DNA of 64,000 bases from Sphingomonas sp. Root720 (GCF_001428605.1 NZ_LMID01000001.1:813372-877371), one strand, 5' to 3'. Counted from the stretch's first letter, positions 33,840-45,586 are shown. Numbers and translations: made by a program. Notes: generated by a model from the sequence alone, not told the origin.

Positions 33840-36212
33840 GTGAAGCAGGCGGTCATATGCACGACGAAGGCCGACCAGACACCGCAGGATGCAGTGGTCG
33901 CGGCCGCACTGCTCCGCGTGACACCGCCGCTCGGCCGCCCCGATTTCATCGCCCGGCCGCCGCTCGATCAAGCGTTCGATGCCGCGCGCTGGACCGCACT
34001 CGTCGCGCCGCCCGGATACGGGAAGACCCAGCAGGCCCTGCACTGGCTCCACCGTGCGCGCCAAACGAGCACGGCCGTGACCTGGATCAACGGCGGGCCG
34101 GACCTCGGCTGGGATCATGTCCAGGCCGCTCTGGCGGCCGAAGCCCGGATGCCGGATATCCTCTTCATCGACGACTGCGACGCGCTGCTCGCCGGTCATG
34201 GCGCGGTCGCGCTCCGCGACCTGCTGCGGACCTTGCCGCCTGCTGCTCGCCTGGTGACGACCGGCCATGCCCCGGTACCGGCCGACCTGGTCCTGACGGC
34301 CGACGAGCTGCGGCTGGACGATGCCGACGCGCTCGCGCTGTTCCGTGGGCTGGATCCCAACGCCGTCCCGGACGAGGCGGTCGGCATGGCGCTGCGCGAC
34401 GGCTGGGCGCCCGCGATCAACATAGCCGCCACCGCGGTCGCCTGCGGCGATAGCGCCGAAAGGGCGCTGCTGACCCCCGATGGACCGCTCGCCCGTCATT
34501 GGGCGCGGTGGCTGGCCGATCCAGACCTGACGGGCTTCGTCGGCTGCCTGACCATCCTGGAACGCGGCGACGCCGACGTCGCCGCAGTCGCATCCGGCCG
34601 AGCCGATGCCGGCGAGCGGATCGCCCATGCCCGCCGCACCATACCGTTTTTCCGCGGCAGCGCCGTCACCGAGTTGGCCCGGCATCACCTGGCGCCGCCG
34701 CCGGCGGAGCTACGGCGCCTGCATCGCAGGGTCGCCGACTGGCTCGTCGCGCGCGCTCGCGATGTCGACGCAGTGCCCCATCTGATCGCCTGCGAGCGGT
34801 CCGACGAAGCCTGCGCGGTCCTGGATCGCACGCTCCTGTCGCTGATCGCCGGTGGCGACCTCCAGCGCGTCCTCGGCTGGCTCGATGCGATCGACCCCGC
34901 ACTGGTGGCGGGCCGGCCCAGTCTCAGCCTCGCGGCGGCCCTGGCGTTCTCGACCTCGGGCGACCGGGCCCAGGCTGACCGCTATCTCCGCTATCACAGC
35001 AGCGACGACCGCTATGTGCTGGAGATGCTGCTCGCCACCCATGCCGATGATCCCGACGGGGTACATCGCCTCAGCCGGCTGATTCGGGCGCGCGACGACC
35101 TGTCGCCAATGTCGCGGATGTTCCTGCGCAATTGCGAGAAGATGGTGCTGCAGAAGCAGGGCCGCTGGCCGGCCGCCGATGCCGAGGTGGCGCCCCAGCC
35201 CCCCAGCGGCGAATCGCTGCGCATGTTCCAGGCGTATAGCTATGCCCTGTGCCGTCAGGCGATGTGGCATCTGCAGCAGGGTCGGGCGCTGCGCTGCGCC
35301 GATCTGCTGACGCCCGCGCTGGCCCATGCCGACGCGGCGTTCGGCCGGGCATCGATCCCGTCGATGCTGTTCGCCATGACCTTGGCGGGTGCCTGCATGC
35401 AGCGCGGCGATCTCGCCGGTGCCCGGCAGGTGCTGGTCGGACGCCGGACGAAGATGGAAAGCCACATCGTCCCCGGCGTCTGGAGCATCGGGGTGATCGT
35501 TCTGGCGCAACTTGCAGTCGCCCGCGGGGACGCCGAGGAGGGACTGGCGACGCTGATGCAGATGGAGGCCCGGGCGCGCGAGCGCGACACCCCGGCGATC
35601 AAGGCGCTGGCGATCGCGGAACGGGTGCAGCTAGAAATCGCGCTGGGCCGAATGCCGTCGGCCGTCGATCGCGAACGCCTGGCGCAACTCTATGCCGCCG
35701 CCGGCTCCGTGCCGATCAACGGCCCACATATCCGCCTCGAGGCGTTGAAGGGGCTGGCCCGCATCGCGCAGGTGGAGGGCCAGGCGCGCAAGGCGGACGA
35801 TCTGCTGCGCGAGGGGGAGCGGCTCGCCGCGAAGCTGGAGCGGCGCCTGGACGGCCTGGAGTTCGCGCTGCTGCGCGATGCGTCGGCGGGCGCTTCCGCC
35901 TATCCCGACATCGACGCGGCAGACGCCGCCCAGCTCCGCCGCCGGCTCGCGGCCGACGACGGCGAAGGGGCCGATGCCGCGAGCGGGGTGCCGGTGGCGC
36001 TGACCGCGCGGGAGCGCGAGGTGCTGGCGCTACTGGAACGGCATCTGTCGAACAAGGTGATCGCCCGGGCGCTCGACCTCGGCGCCGAGACTGTCAAATG
36101 GCACGTCGCCAACCTGCTGGCGAAGCTGGGCGCGTCGGACCGCGTTCATGCGATCGAGCGAGCGCGGGCACTCGGCCTGCTGCACTTCCGTTTCGCCGAA
36201 GCCCCCCTCTAA
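33840..36212 (+). CDS. LuxR-family regulator with MalT-type ATPase domain (LAL)
   Basis: 790 residues. P-loop APPGYGKT at 56-63, Walker B ILFIDDCD near 110, a long alpha-helical TPR-like middle, and a C-terminal LuxR HTH (LTAREREVLALLERHLSNKV, AETVKWHVANLLAKLG). Large ATP-binding LuxR proteins are ligand-switched activators like MalT. GTG start at 33840. Divergent from the NmrA-led operon and 68 bases upstream of the VanA-like oxygenase, so it may control either. Its stop codon lies inside a hairpin. Confidence 0.9.
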   Translation: MKQAVICTTKADQTPQDAVVAAALLRVTPPLGRPDFIARPPLDQAFDAARWTALVAPPGYGKTQQALHWLHRARQTSTAVTWINGGPDLGWDHVQAALAAEARMPDILFIDDCDALLAGHGAVALRDLLRTLPPAARLVTTGHAPVPADLVLTADELRLDDADALALFRGLDPNAVPDEAVGMALRDGWAPAINIAATAVACGDSAERALLTPDGPLARHWARWLADPDLTGFVGCLTILERGDADVAAVASGRADAGERIAHARRTIPFFRGSAVTELARHHLAPPPAELRRLHRRVADWLVARARDVDAVPHLIACERSDEACAVLDRTLLSLIAGGDLQRVLGWLDAIDPALVAGRPSLSLAAALAFSTSGDRAQADRYLRYHSSDDRYVLEMLLATHADDPDGVHRLSRLIRARDDLSPMSRMFLRNCEKMVLQKQGRWPAADAEVAPQPPSGESLRMFQAYSYALCRQAMWHLQQGRALRCADLLTPALAHADAAFGRASIPSMLFAMTLAGACMQRGDLAGARQVLVGRRTKMESHIVPGVWSIGVIVLAQLAVARGDAEEGLATLMQMEARARERDTPAIKALAIAERVQLEIALGRMPSAVDRERLAQLYAAAGSVPINGPHIRLEALKGLARIAQVEGQARKADDLLREGERLAAKLERRLDGLEFALLRDASAGASAYPDIDAADAAQLRRRLAADDGEGADAASGVPVALTAREREVLALLERHLSNKVIARALDLGAETVKWHVANLLAKLGASDRVHAIERARALGLLHFRFAEAPL

Positions 36213-36225
36213 GGGGAGGGGGAGC
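36201..36225. repeat. GC-rich hairpin overlapping the LuxR gene stop
   Basis: GCCCCCCTC, then the stop codon TAA as loop, then GGGGAGGGGG. Could end the regulator transcript but lacks a T-run. Part of the same group of C/G-run hairpins as 33759 and 43229. Confidence 0.4.
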
Positions 36226-36280
36226 GCGGTCGCCGCGGCGATATGCACCCATCGTAGACACGCTTTTTTGGGGAGCGACG

Positions 36281-37360
36281 ATGGATGCTCTGGTAAACAC
36301 TTGGTACGCCGCCGGCTGGGCAGACGAGATCGACGACAGGTCGCTGGTCGGCCGCACGATCCTCGACCGGCACGTGCTGCTGTTCCGGCAATCCGACGGC
36401 ACCGCGAAGGCGATCGGCAACCGTTGCCCCCACCGGTTCGCACCTCTGCACCTCGGCAAGCATCTGGGTGACGCGGTTCAGTGCGGCTATCACGGGCTGG
36501 AGTTCGATGGCAGCGGCAGATGCTCGTTAAACCCGCATGGCGGCGCCGAAGGCCGATCGGTTGCGAAGGTCCCCGCCTATCCGCTGGTCGAGCGGTACGG
36601 CGCGCTGTGGATATGGCTGGGCGAGGAGACGCCGGACGAAAGCCTGATCCCGACGTCGATGGCGTTCATGACCGAGCCCGGCCGCGCGGAGTTCCATGGC
36701 TGCATCGTCGTCGAGGCGAACTATCAGTTGCTCAACGACAACCTCATGGACCTATCCCACGGCATGTATCTGCATGCCGGCAGCCTCTCGACGATCGAGA
36801 TGCTGAAGAATTACCATCCGAAGGTGGAGGTGGTCGACGAGACGGTCACCTCCCGGCGCCGGTCGCTCGACATACCGCCCCCGGCACTGTGGCATCCGGG
36901 CCTGCCCGACGGCACGAAGACGGTCGATTTCTTCAGTCATCTGCAGTGGGACGCACCCAGCCATGTCGTGCTGGAGGTCGGATGCCTGCCGCTCGGAATG
37001 CCGCATGGCAGCCCTGGGCAGATCGCTGCAATTTCGGCGCATCTGTTCACGCCGGTCTCCGACACCCGCACACTCTACTTCTTCTCCTTCTCCCGCGACT
37101 TCAGCATTGAATCGCAAGACGTCGACGCGCATGTCCGCCAGACCACGCGGCATGCGTTTATCGAGGAAGACAAGCCGATGATCGAGGCCCAGCAAGAGAT
37201 GATGGGAACCCCCGACTTGATGAGCCTCGACCCGCTGCTGCTGAAGACGGATGCGGCGGCCGTGCGTGTCCGCCGGCTGCTGGCCAAGAAGATCGCCGAC
37301 GAGCGCAGCCGCGGCGTCGATGCTGCCGCCGGCACGCACCGCGAAGCGGCGAGACCGTAG
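36281..37360 (+). CDS. Rieske oxygenase, vanillate O-demethylase (VanA)-like
   Basis: 359 residues. Starts MDALVNTWYAAGWADEIDDR as VanA proteins do. Rieske ligands C49, H51, C68, H71 (CPHRFAPL, CGYHGLEF); mononuclear iron ligands H160 and H165 (NDNLMDLSHGMYLH). This subgroup demethylates methoxy-aromatics or hydroxylates small substrates as a single-component oxygenase with a separate VanB-type reductase, which is not in the window. ATG at 36281. Lies between two large LuxR regulators; a MetE-like methyltransferase follows on the other strand. Confidence 0.88.
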   Translation: MDALVNTWYAAGWADEIDDRSLVGRTILDRHVLLFRQSDGTAKAIGNRCPHRFAPLHLGKHLGDAVQCGYHGLEFDGSGRCSLNPHGGAEGRSVAKVPAYPLVERYGALWIWLGEETPDESLIPTSMAFMTEPGRAEFHGCIVVEANYQLLNDNLMDLSHGMYLHAGSLSTIEMLKNYHPKVEVVDETVTSRRRSLDIPPPALWHPGLPDGTKTVDFFSHLQWDAPSHVVLEVGCLPLGMPHGSPGQIAAISAHLFTPVSDTRTLYFFSFSRDFSIESQDVDAHVRQTTRHAFIEEDKPMIEAQQEMMGTPDLMSLDPLLLKTDAAAVRVRRLLAKKIADERSRGVDAAAGTHREAARP

Positions 37361-37378
37361 AATGGTGGCGGGATCGGC

Positions 37379-39811
37379 GTGCTGAGGACACGGCAGACGC
37401 GGCTCGATGCGATTCTCGATCGCCATGCCGGTCGCGCCCTCATCCTGCTGACCGCGCCGGCCGGGTTCGGCAAGTCCGATCTTCTCGCCCATTGGCGGCG
37501 GCGGCTGATCGCCAGCGGCCGATCGGTCGCCTGGCTGCCGGTCGAACCCGACTGGGATGCGGCCGCCTTCGCGGCGCGCCTGGCCTCGGTGCTGCCCGAC
37601 GGACCGGAACGGTTGCCCCGATCCCCGGACGATACCGCGACGCTCCTCTCCGCCTGGCTGGCGGCGCGCGACCGGGCGATCACCCTGCTGATCGACGATG
37701 TTGATCGGCTCGCACCGGACGCGCTCGCGTTGCTGACGCGGATCGTGTCGGAACTGCGACCTGGCACCCAGATCATCTGCGCCGCCCGCGCCACGCTACT
37801 CGACACCTGGCACGACCTTGCCGCCAGCGGTGCCATCGGCATCGTCAACCGCCAGGCGCTCGGATTCCGGCGGCCAGAGGTGATGGCATCGTTGATCCCG
37901 GCAACGTCCGAGGCCGGCGCGAGCCAGCACATCGCCATGCTCGCGACGCTGACCGACAATGTCCCGCTGTTCGTCCGGTTCGCGCGGGAAACCCTGGAGG
38001 AAGGCGCATCCGATCCGGTTGGGGCCCTGGTCGCCCGCGTCGCGGCGTGGCTGAGGAGCGAAGTCTCCGCCGCATTCGACCCGAAGACCGTCGACCTTCT
38101 CTCGACCGTCTCCATCCTCACCGAGCCGGAAGTGGAGACCGGCCTCGTCGCGGCGCTGACCAGCCGCACGGACGCGCAGGCGCTGCTGGCGGCGCTGGCG
38201 CGCGCCACGCCGCTCGCCTGGCTGCGCACGAACGGCCAGTGCCGTATCCATCCTCTGGTGCCGATCCTTTTCCCCCAGCCTTCCGACACCGCACGCGAGG
38301 AAGGTTATCGGCGGGCGGGCCTCTGGCTCGCCGAGCACCGGCCGGTCGCCGCCATCGGCGATCTGATCAGGGTCCGTGACTACGATCGCGCTTGCGCTCT
38401 CATCGAGGCCGAATTGATGGACGCGGTGACGACCGGGCGAGTGGCGACCGCGCTCGACTGGATCGAGAGCATCCCGGACGAGGTGCTGCAGGCGCGATCG
38501 GGCCTGCGGATCGCGATCTGCTGGGCGCTGGCAATCGGCGGCCGCGCCGACGAGATGCGGCGGTGGCTGGATATCGACCCGCCGACCGCGTCTGGGCCCT
38601 TGAAGGCCGTGATCGAAGGGTTGGTCGCCTGTGGCGCCGACGATCCCGACCTGGCCGTCGCCAAGGCGGCGGAGGCGGCCGACGTCATCGAGGCCCAGCC
38701 GGCGTTCGAAGCGGTGCGGCAGAATATTCTGCGCTGGGTAAACCAGCAGCGTGGCGAAGGGCCGACCCGGGTGGCCCCCGGCCTGGCACAAGGCGACGCG
38801 CGGCGCTCGCCCCGCCAGTTCTACAGCTTCGTCCTTGCCGCGTTCCGCGACGCCGAGACCGCGCTCGACAAGGGCCAGGCGCTGGAGGCGGTGGAGATGC
38901 TGGTGCCGGTTGAACGGCGCGCCAGGCAGGAATTGGGGCCCAGGGCCGCGGCCACGGCAATCCTGTCCTCCGTCCTTGCCGCCGCCCATCGTCAGGCTGG
39001 CGACAACCCCAGCGCCGCGGCGGCGCTCGGCACGAACCTGGTGTCGGGCGCGAGTTGGGCGATCCCTTCCGCGCTTTGGCTGGCCTTCGCGACCCGGGCG
39101 CGGCTGGCCCGCGACATGGGCGACGTTGCCGAAGCCTTCGCGCTGATCGAGCAGATCGAGCAAATCGCGGTGGCTCGGCGCTTTTATCGGATCCGGGCAA
39201 TGGCCCTGACCGAGGGCATCAGGCTGGGCATCACCTGCGAGCTCCCCGATACGGTGCGACCGCGCGTGTCGCGCCTGCGCGCCCTGCTGGACGAGGCCGA
39301 CGGCTTCGGGCCGATCCGCGCCCGGCTGGTCCGGCTATACGGGCATCTCGGCCTGGCCGGCGCGTTACTCGCGGACGCGGACTGGCCGGCGGCGGAGGCT
39401 TCGCTACAGACGGGGCTGGCGATCGCGCGCCAACTCGGCCGGACCTATGTCGAGGCCGACCTGCTGCTGCTTCGGGCACGGGTCCCCGGCTCGACGGCCG
39501 CCGATCCGGCAGCTCTGGTTGGGCCGCGCGACTGGGAGACGCTGCAACGCGATCTCGATGCCGGCGTCGCCCTGGCCCAGCGCCGCCCGACGCCGGCGGC
39601 CACGGGGGCGAAGGCCGTGCTACTCACCTCCAAGGAGCGCGAAGTGCTCGAACTCCTGGCCGCGGGTGTGCCCAACAAGCAGATCGCCCAAGCGCTGCTG
39701 ATCTCGGTCGAAACGGTGAAATGGCACCTCAAGAACGTCTTCAATAAGCTGGACGTCCACGACCGCGGCAATGTGGTGCTGCGGGCGCGGGAACTGGCGC
39801 TGATCGATTAG
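37379..39811 (+). CDS. Second LuxR-family regulator with MalT-type ATPase domain (LAL)
   Basis: 810 residues. P-loop APAGFGKS at 26-33, Walker B TLLIDDVDRL, helical repeat middle, C-terminal HTH (LTSKEREVLELLAAGVPNKQ, SVETVKWHLKNVFNKLDVHD). Same architecture as the protein at 33840 but only distantly similar in the middle. GTG start at 37379, 18 bases after the VanA-like gene, so probably co-transcribed with it. Two such regulators around one oxygenase gene is unusual. Confidence 0.9.
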   Translation: MLRTRQTRLDAILDRHAGRALILLTAPAGFGKSDLLAHWRRRLIASGRSVAWLPVEPDWDAAAFAARLASVLPDGPERLPRSPDDTATLLSAWLAARDRAITLLIDDVDRLAPDALALLTRIVSELRPGTQIICAARATLLDTWHDLAASGAIGIVNRQALGFRRPEVMASLIPATSEAGASQHIAMLATLTDNVPLFVRFARETLEEGASDPVGALVARVAAWLRSEVSAAFDPKTVDLLSTVSILTEPEVETGLVAALTSRTDAQALLAALARATPLAWLRTNGQCRIHPLVPILFPQPSDTAREEGYRRAGLWLAEHRPVAAIGDLIRVRDYDRACALIEAELMDAVTTGRVATALDWIESIPDEVLQARSGLRIAICWALAIGGRADEMRRWLDIDPPTASGPLKAVIEGLVACGADDPDLAVAKAAEAADVIEAQPAFEAVRQNILRWVNQQRGEGPTRVAPGLAQGDARRSPRQFYSFVLAAFRDAETALDKGQALEAVEMLVPVERRARQELGPRAAATAILSSVLAAAHRQAGDNPSAAAALGTNLVSGASWAIPSALWLAFATRARLARDMGDVAEAFALIEQIEQIAVARRFYRIRAMALTEGIRLGITCELPDTVRPRVSRLRALLDEADGFGPIRARLVRLYGHLGLAGALLADADWPAAEASLQTGLAIARQLGRTYVEADLLLLRARVPGSTAADPAALVGPRDWETLQRDLDAGVALAQRRPTPAATGAKAVLLTSKEREVLELLAAGVPNKQIAQALLISVETVKWHLKNVFNKLDVHDRGNVVLRARELALID

Positions 39812-39829
39812 CCGCTGCCGTCCTGTGCC

Positions 39830-40891
39830 TCAGTCTGCGCAGCAGGCATGGATCTTCAGCAGATCGGGGATCGTCGTGGGATCGCGGCGGCCGAGACCGC
39901 ATTCGGTCGCGATGCCGTAGGATGCGACGAACCTCTCGGCCGTCGCCATCCGGCGCCGGGTGCCCTCCTCGCCGTCGGTATAATGGACCAGGCCCAGGAA
40001 AAGACCGGTTTCCGGACGCAGCGCCAGATCGCGCAGCGGCGCGAAATAAGCGTCGTCGTTCCGCTCGCGGGGAACCGGCATGTGGATCCAGTCGATGGCG
40101 CGCGCCACGCCCTGCGTAAGGGCGTTGGCGATGGTCACCATGTTGGCGGTGTCCTTCGGCTCGACCCCGTGCTTGTGGCGGAAATCGCCGTAGCACAGAT
40201 GATAGCCGAGCTGGACGGGTTCGGGCACCAGATTGCCGAGGCGGACCATCGAAGCAATCACCTCCTGCCGGTCGTCGTCGACCGGCAGCGTGCGAATACC
40301 CTCCCAGACGAAGATCTCCAGGCAGCAGTCCCACTGGATCGCCAGCTCATCCGCCGGCACCGCCGCCATCACGTCCTTCAATTCCTGCGCCATCCGCGCT
40401 TCGAATGCATGTGCGACATCGGCTTGGCTGACCGGTGCCACGATCGCGGTGTAGAAGCCGAGCGGGGTCGGCAGCCCGACCTGGAATCTGGCGTCGGCGG
40501 GCAGGCGCCCTTCCGCCTTCATCGCGCGAAAGCTCGCATAGGACTCCTGCGCGAATGCGCCATAGCCGAAGCTGCCGATCTCGACCGTTGCCGGATCGAC
40601 ACCCGCCTTCAGCCGATATTTCGGCGCACCGAGTTCCGGCATTTCCCGCCCCGGCGCCCAATCATGGCCGTCCGGTTCGAACAGGGGACTTTCGTGCAGC
40701 ACCCGCGCCTGGCTGGACACCCAATAGGATCGGACGCCGGTTTCCCCGTCCGGAATACGGGGCATTAACGGCGCGATGGTCTGCGCCAGCAGGTCGAACA
40801 CCGCGTCGGTCGACCCGAGCGGCACCGTACCGACCAGGTGGACTGGATGCCTGGCCGGCGCGGGGCGGTCCTTCGAGAAAAGGTCATGCAT
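39830..40891 (-). CDS. MetE-like (cobalamin-independent) methyltransferase-fold protein
   Basis: 353 residues, half the length of true MetE, corresponding to its catalytic barrel. Zinc ligands of the family are present: H231 and C233 in HLCYGD and C331 in TECGLGRR. The stretch LPTPLGFY and the C-terminal HYTDGEEGTRRRM fit the UROD/MetE superfamily. This suggests methyl transfer to a thiol. ATG at 40891; in frame start at 40936 has less support. Follows the TonB receptor by 16 bases on the minus strand. Possible link to methyl groups released by a demethylating oxygenase is inference. Confidence 0.7.
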   Translation of the reverse strand: MHDLFSKDRPAPARHPVHLVGTVPLGSTDAVFDLLAQTIAPLMPRIPDGETGVRSYWVSSQARVLHESPLFEPDGHDWAPGREMPELGAPKYRLKAGVDPATVEIGSFGYGAFAQESYASFRAMKAEGRLPADARFQVGLPTPLGFYTAIVAPVSQADVAHAFEARMAQELKDVMAAVPADELAIQWDCCLEIFVWEGIRTLPVDDDRQEVIASMVRLGNLVPEPVQLGYHLCYGDFRHKHGVEPKDTANMVTIANALTQGVARAIDWIHMPVPRERNDDAYFAPLRDLALRPETGLFLGLVHYTDGEEGTRRRMATAERFVASYGIATECGLGRRDPTTIPDLLKIHACCAD

Positions 40892-40907
40892 AAAGCGAGG
40901 CGTCTCC

Positions 40908-43121
<2,214 letters not shown>

Positions 43122-43710
43122 CAGGTTCTCCCCTTTCGACGCACCCGACTTTTGCCCTGGCGCACAATGAATGAATTGCCCTCCTGGAAGGAGTCGTCGC
43201 AAAGTGACGAAGAGCGCTTGTGCAATCAGCCCCCCTCGCCGGGGGGCCTGAGGAGGGGGCAGCGAAGTGTTGAAAAGCTGGAGGAGGGCGCAAAGGGATG
43301 AGGCTCCGGCGCCCTTCGCTGCAAGGATTCAGCGCTTTGGCGGCCATGCCGTCGGCCGCTCCGCCAGCCGCGACGACGTGCCCCTCGCCGGACGTTCGAA
43401 TACCGCCATGTCGGTGACCACGGCGCCTGTCCCGTCGGGACAGCGTGCCTTTCGAACGCCTCTTTTTCGCCGGCATGGACGCGGCATCAACTTGATCGGG
43501 CGTCTGCGCAACCGCCTGCCCAGGCCCACGCCATCACTGCCGGCATGTCCGCAACGACGATAAGGTCCTTAACGCCCGATGCGAGCGATGCGTCGATCAA
43601 CCTTTCGGGAGCCTGCCCAAGGCGAAACCACCGACACACGGGCTTATGCCGTCGCGCGACAAATCCTTAAGCGCGGTTCGAGCATCGGACAGATGCGGTC
43701 GTCATGGCCC
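43122..43710. other. Long intergenic region with a perfect C/G hairpin
   Basis: 589 bases between the TonB receptor start and the thiolase stop. At 43229-43247 GCCCCCC-TCGCC-GGGGGGC is a perfect 7-base-arm hairpin. A 98-codon frame at 43267-43563 lacks homology, ribosome site and normal composition and is not called. Nothing else recognised; a degraded gene is possible. Confidence 0.5.
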
Positions 43711-44877
43711 TCAAGCCTTGATCGGTTCGAGAATGGAGACAGCGCTGTTCACGGCGCCTCCCCCCATGTTCAGGCACAGCCCCAGTTCAGGCTGGCGAGC
43801 AAGCTGCATCTCTTCGGCTTCACCAAGCAACTGACGCGCAACCATCACATGCATCGAGACGCCGGTCGCGCCGACCGGATGCCCTTTGGCTTTGAGGCCG
43901 CCTGACAGATTGATCGGCAATCGCCCGCCACGCTCCGTCTGACCTTCGCGAATGACAGCGGAGCCTTGGCCCTGAGGCGCGAGGCCAAGCGCCTCGACGG
44001 ATTGAAGTTCCGCGATCGTGAAGCAATCATGCACCTCTGCAAGATGGATATCGTCGACGCCTACGCCCGCCGCCCGATAGGCGCGCTGGACGGCCATCGT
44101 TGGACCTTCGAAGCGCTCGGGCTTCTTGGCCGACAGCGGCAGATAGTCGCTGACCATCTGAATGGCGCGAAAACCCACGGCGCGGCGAAATTCGGGCAGA
44201 CGGGATCGATGCGCGATGACCAGCGCGGCCGCCCCGTCGGAAATCAGAGAGCAATCGCTCAGTTTAAGGGGGGGTGCGATGATGGGATTGCGGTCCGAAG
44301 GCGTCAGGCAATAATCCAGATCTACCAGCCGGCGCATATGAGCCAGCGGATTATGCATGGCGTTGGCGTGGTTCTTGACGGCGATGCGGGCCATCGCCTC
44401 GGTCGGATCTTCGAAAACTTCGCCATAGGCCTGTGCGAAGCAAGCGAATATCTGCGGGAAGCTCATCCCGCTTTCTTCCCGTTGATAGCTGGCGCCGCTG
44501 AGCGCTCTGGTCACGCCCGCGGTATCCAGCGAGGTCATCTTCTCCGCGCCGACGACCAGCGCCACGCCGCAACGACCGCTGTTCACTGCATCCAGTGCGG
44601 AAAAGATCGCCGCGCTACCTGACGCACATGCATTTTCGCATCGTACCGCCGGCTTGAAACGCAAGCCCGGGTCGGCGTGCAGCACCATCGAGGAACAGAA
44701 GCCGTCGGGCACGAGACCAGAATTGAAATTGCCCAACCACACGCCGTCGATATCTTCACCGGTTATCCCGGCATCGGAAAGCGCGGCAGTGGCGGCATCC
44801 TTTATCAGGTCCTCCAAGGTCAGGGCATCGAACTTGCCGAACGCCGTGTGACCCCAGCCTACGATATACCCGTCCAT
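43711..44877 (-). CDS. Thiolase-family acyl-CoA acyltransferase (SCP-x/acetyl-CoA acetyltransferase type)
   Basis: 388 residues. Active-site Cys in ENACASGSAAIF near residue 90, HDCFTIAE and the C-terminal GGLKAKGHPVGATG with catalytic His; the final Cys loop is LCLNMGGGAVNS. This is the SCP2/lipid-transfer thiolase subgroup, acting in beta-oxidation of branched, sterol or CoA-bound acids. ATG at 44877. Divergent from a TetR gene with a 28-base palindrome over its promoter. No DUF35/OB-fold partner gene adjoins it, though that is common for the subgroup. Confidence 0.88.
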   Translation of the reverse strand: MDGYIVGWGHTAFGKFDALTLEDLIKDAATAALSDAGITGEDIDGVWLGNFNSGLVPDGFCSSMVLHADPGLRFKPAVRCENACASGSAAIFSALDAVNSGRCGVALVVGAEKMTSLDTAGVTRALSGASYQREESGMSFPQIFACFAQAYGEVFEDPTEAMARIAVKNHANAMHNPLAHMRRLVDLDYCLTPSDRNPIIAPPLKLSDCSLISDGAAALVIAHRSRLPEFRRAVGFRAIQMVSDYLPLSAKKPERFEGPTMAVQRAYRAAGVGVDDIHLAEVHDCFTIAELQSVEALGLAPQGQGSAVIREGQTERGGRLPINLSGGLKAKGHPVGATGVSMHVMVARQLLGEAEEMQLARQPELGLCLNMGGGAVNSAVSILEPIKA

Positions 44878-44905
44878 CGACCTCTCCTGACGCCACCATC
44901 GCATA

Positions 44906-44933
44906 TGGTACGTATTCTCAAGAAAATGTACCA
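44906..44933. promoter_or_regulatory. 28-base near-palindrome between thiolase and TetR genes, probable TetR operator
   Basis: TGGTAC (44906-44911) and GTACCA (44928-44933) are perfect arms, and the 16 bases between include TTCTCAAGAA; comparing the two 14-base half-sites, 11 positions match. It lies 29 bases from the thiolase ATG and 48 from the TetR ATG. Confidence 0.65.
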
Positions 44934-44980
44934 CCGACCGGCCCGATGTCAATTCGCCTCGGATCGGGTATCGACACGCG

Positions 44981-45586
44981 ATGGAGCACGGAATGGCGAT
45001 ATCGGCCGCAGACCAGGCCCAGGCGTTGCGCCCGCGCCAGCAGGAATTGCTTGCGCAGCTGGAGCGGTTCTTCTTCTCGCATGGCTATCGCGTCGCGACC
45101 ATGAGCGATCTGGCGCAAGAGCTGAAATGCTCGAAGCGGACGCTTTACGAACTTGCGCCCAGCCGGAAAGCCCTTTTCGCACTGATCGTCGATGCCTGGG
45201 CGCAGCGCTTGCGCCGGCTCGGTCTGGAGGCAGAGGCCGTAGAGTCCGATCCCCGCCGGAAGCTGGCGGCATATCTGGAGCCGGGCGTCAGCCAGACCCT
45301 TGGCATCTCCGCGGCATTTCTTACCGATGTGCGGGAACTGCCCGCCGCGCAAGCCATCCTCGACAACCACCAGCGCATCCGCATGACCCACCTGACCACC
45401 ATCTTGGAGGACGGCGTCCAGGCAGGGGTATTCCGGAACATCCACCCGCGCCTCGTCGCCAGCGTGTGCCTGGCGGGCATCGAGAAAATCAATGATCCCG
45501 CCTTTCTTGCGCAGGCGGGTCTCAGCTACAGCAAAGCGTTCGCCGAGCTTTATCGCCTGTTCATGACAGGTCTGGAGGGAAGCTGA
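44981..45586 (+). CDS. TetR-family regulator
   Basis: 201 residues. HTH at about 20-65: ARQ-like RQQELLAQLERFFFSHGYRV, TMSDLAQELKCSKRTLYELA, KALFALIVDAW. C-terminal effector domain with AFLTDVRELPAAQAILD. ATG 44981 or 44993. Divergent from the thiolase gene and likely its repressor, binding the palindrome at 44906-44933 and released by an acyl-CoA or the substrate. Confidence 0.85.
   Translation: MEHGMAISAADQAQALRPRQQELLAQLERFFFSHGYRVATMSDLAQELKCSKRTLYELAPSRKALFALIVDAWAQRLRRLGLEAEAVESDPRRKLAAYLEPGVSQTLGISAAFLTDVRELPAAQAILDNHQRIRMTHLTTILEDGVQAGVFRNIHPRLVASVCLAGIEKINDPAFLAQAGLSYSKAFAELYRLFMTGLEGS

Noticed and set aside
33840-36212. Kinase or AAA disease-resistance-type (STAND) defence protein
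   Set aside because: C-terminal LuxR HTH and MalT-like layout beside catabolic operons fit a transcription activator, not a defence effector.
37379-39811. Recent duplication of the two large LuxR regulators
   Set aside because: Shared architecture but central domains differ too much and there is no long nucleotide identity between 33840-36212 and 37379-39811.
43267-43563. 98-codon frame in the long intergenic region
   Set aside because: No ribosome site, no homology, Arg/Pro-rich; equal frames appear on the other strand.
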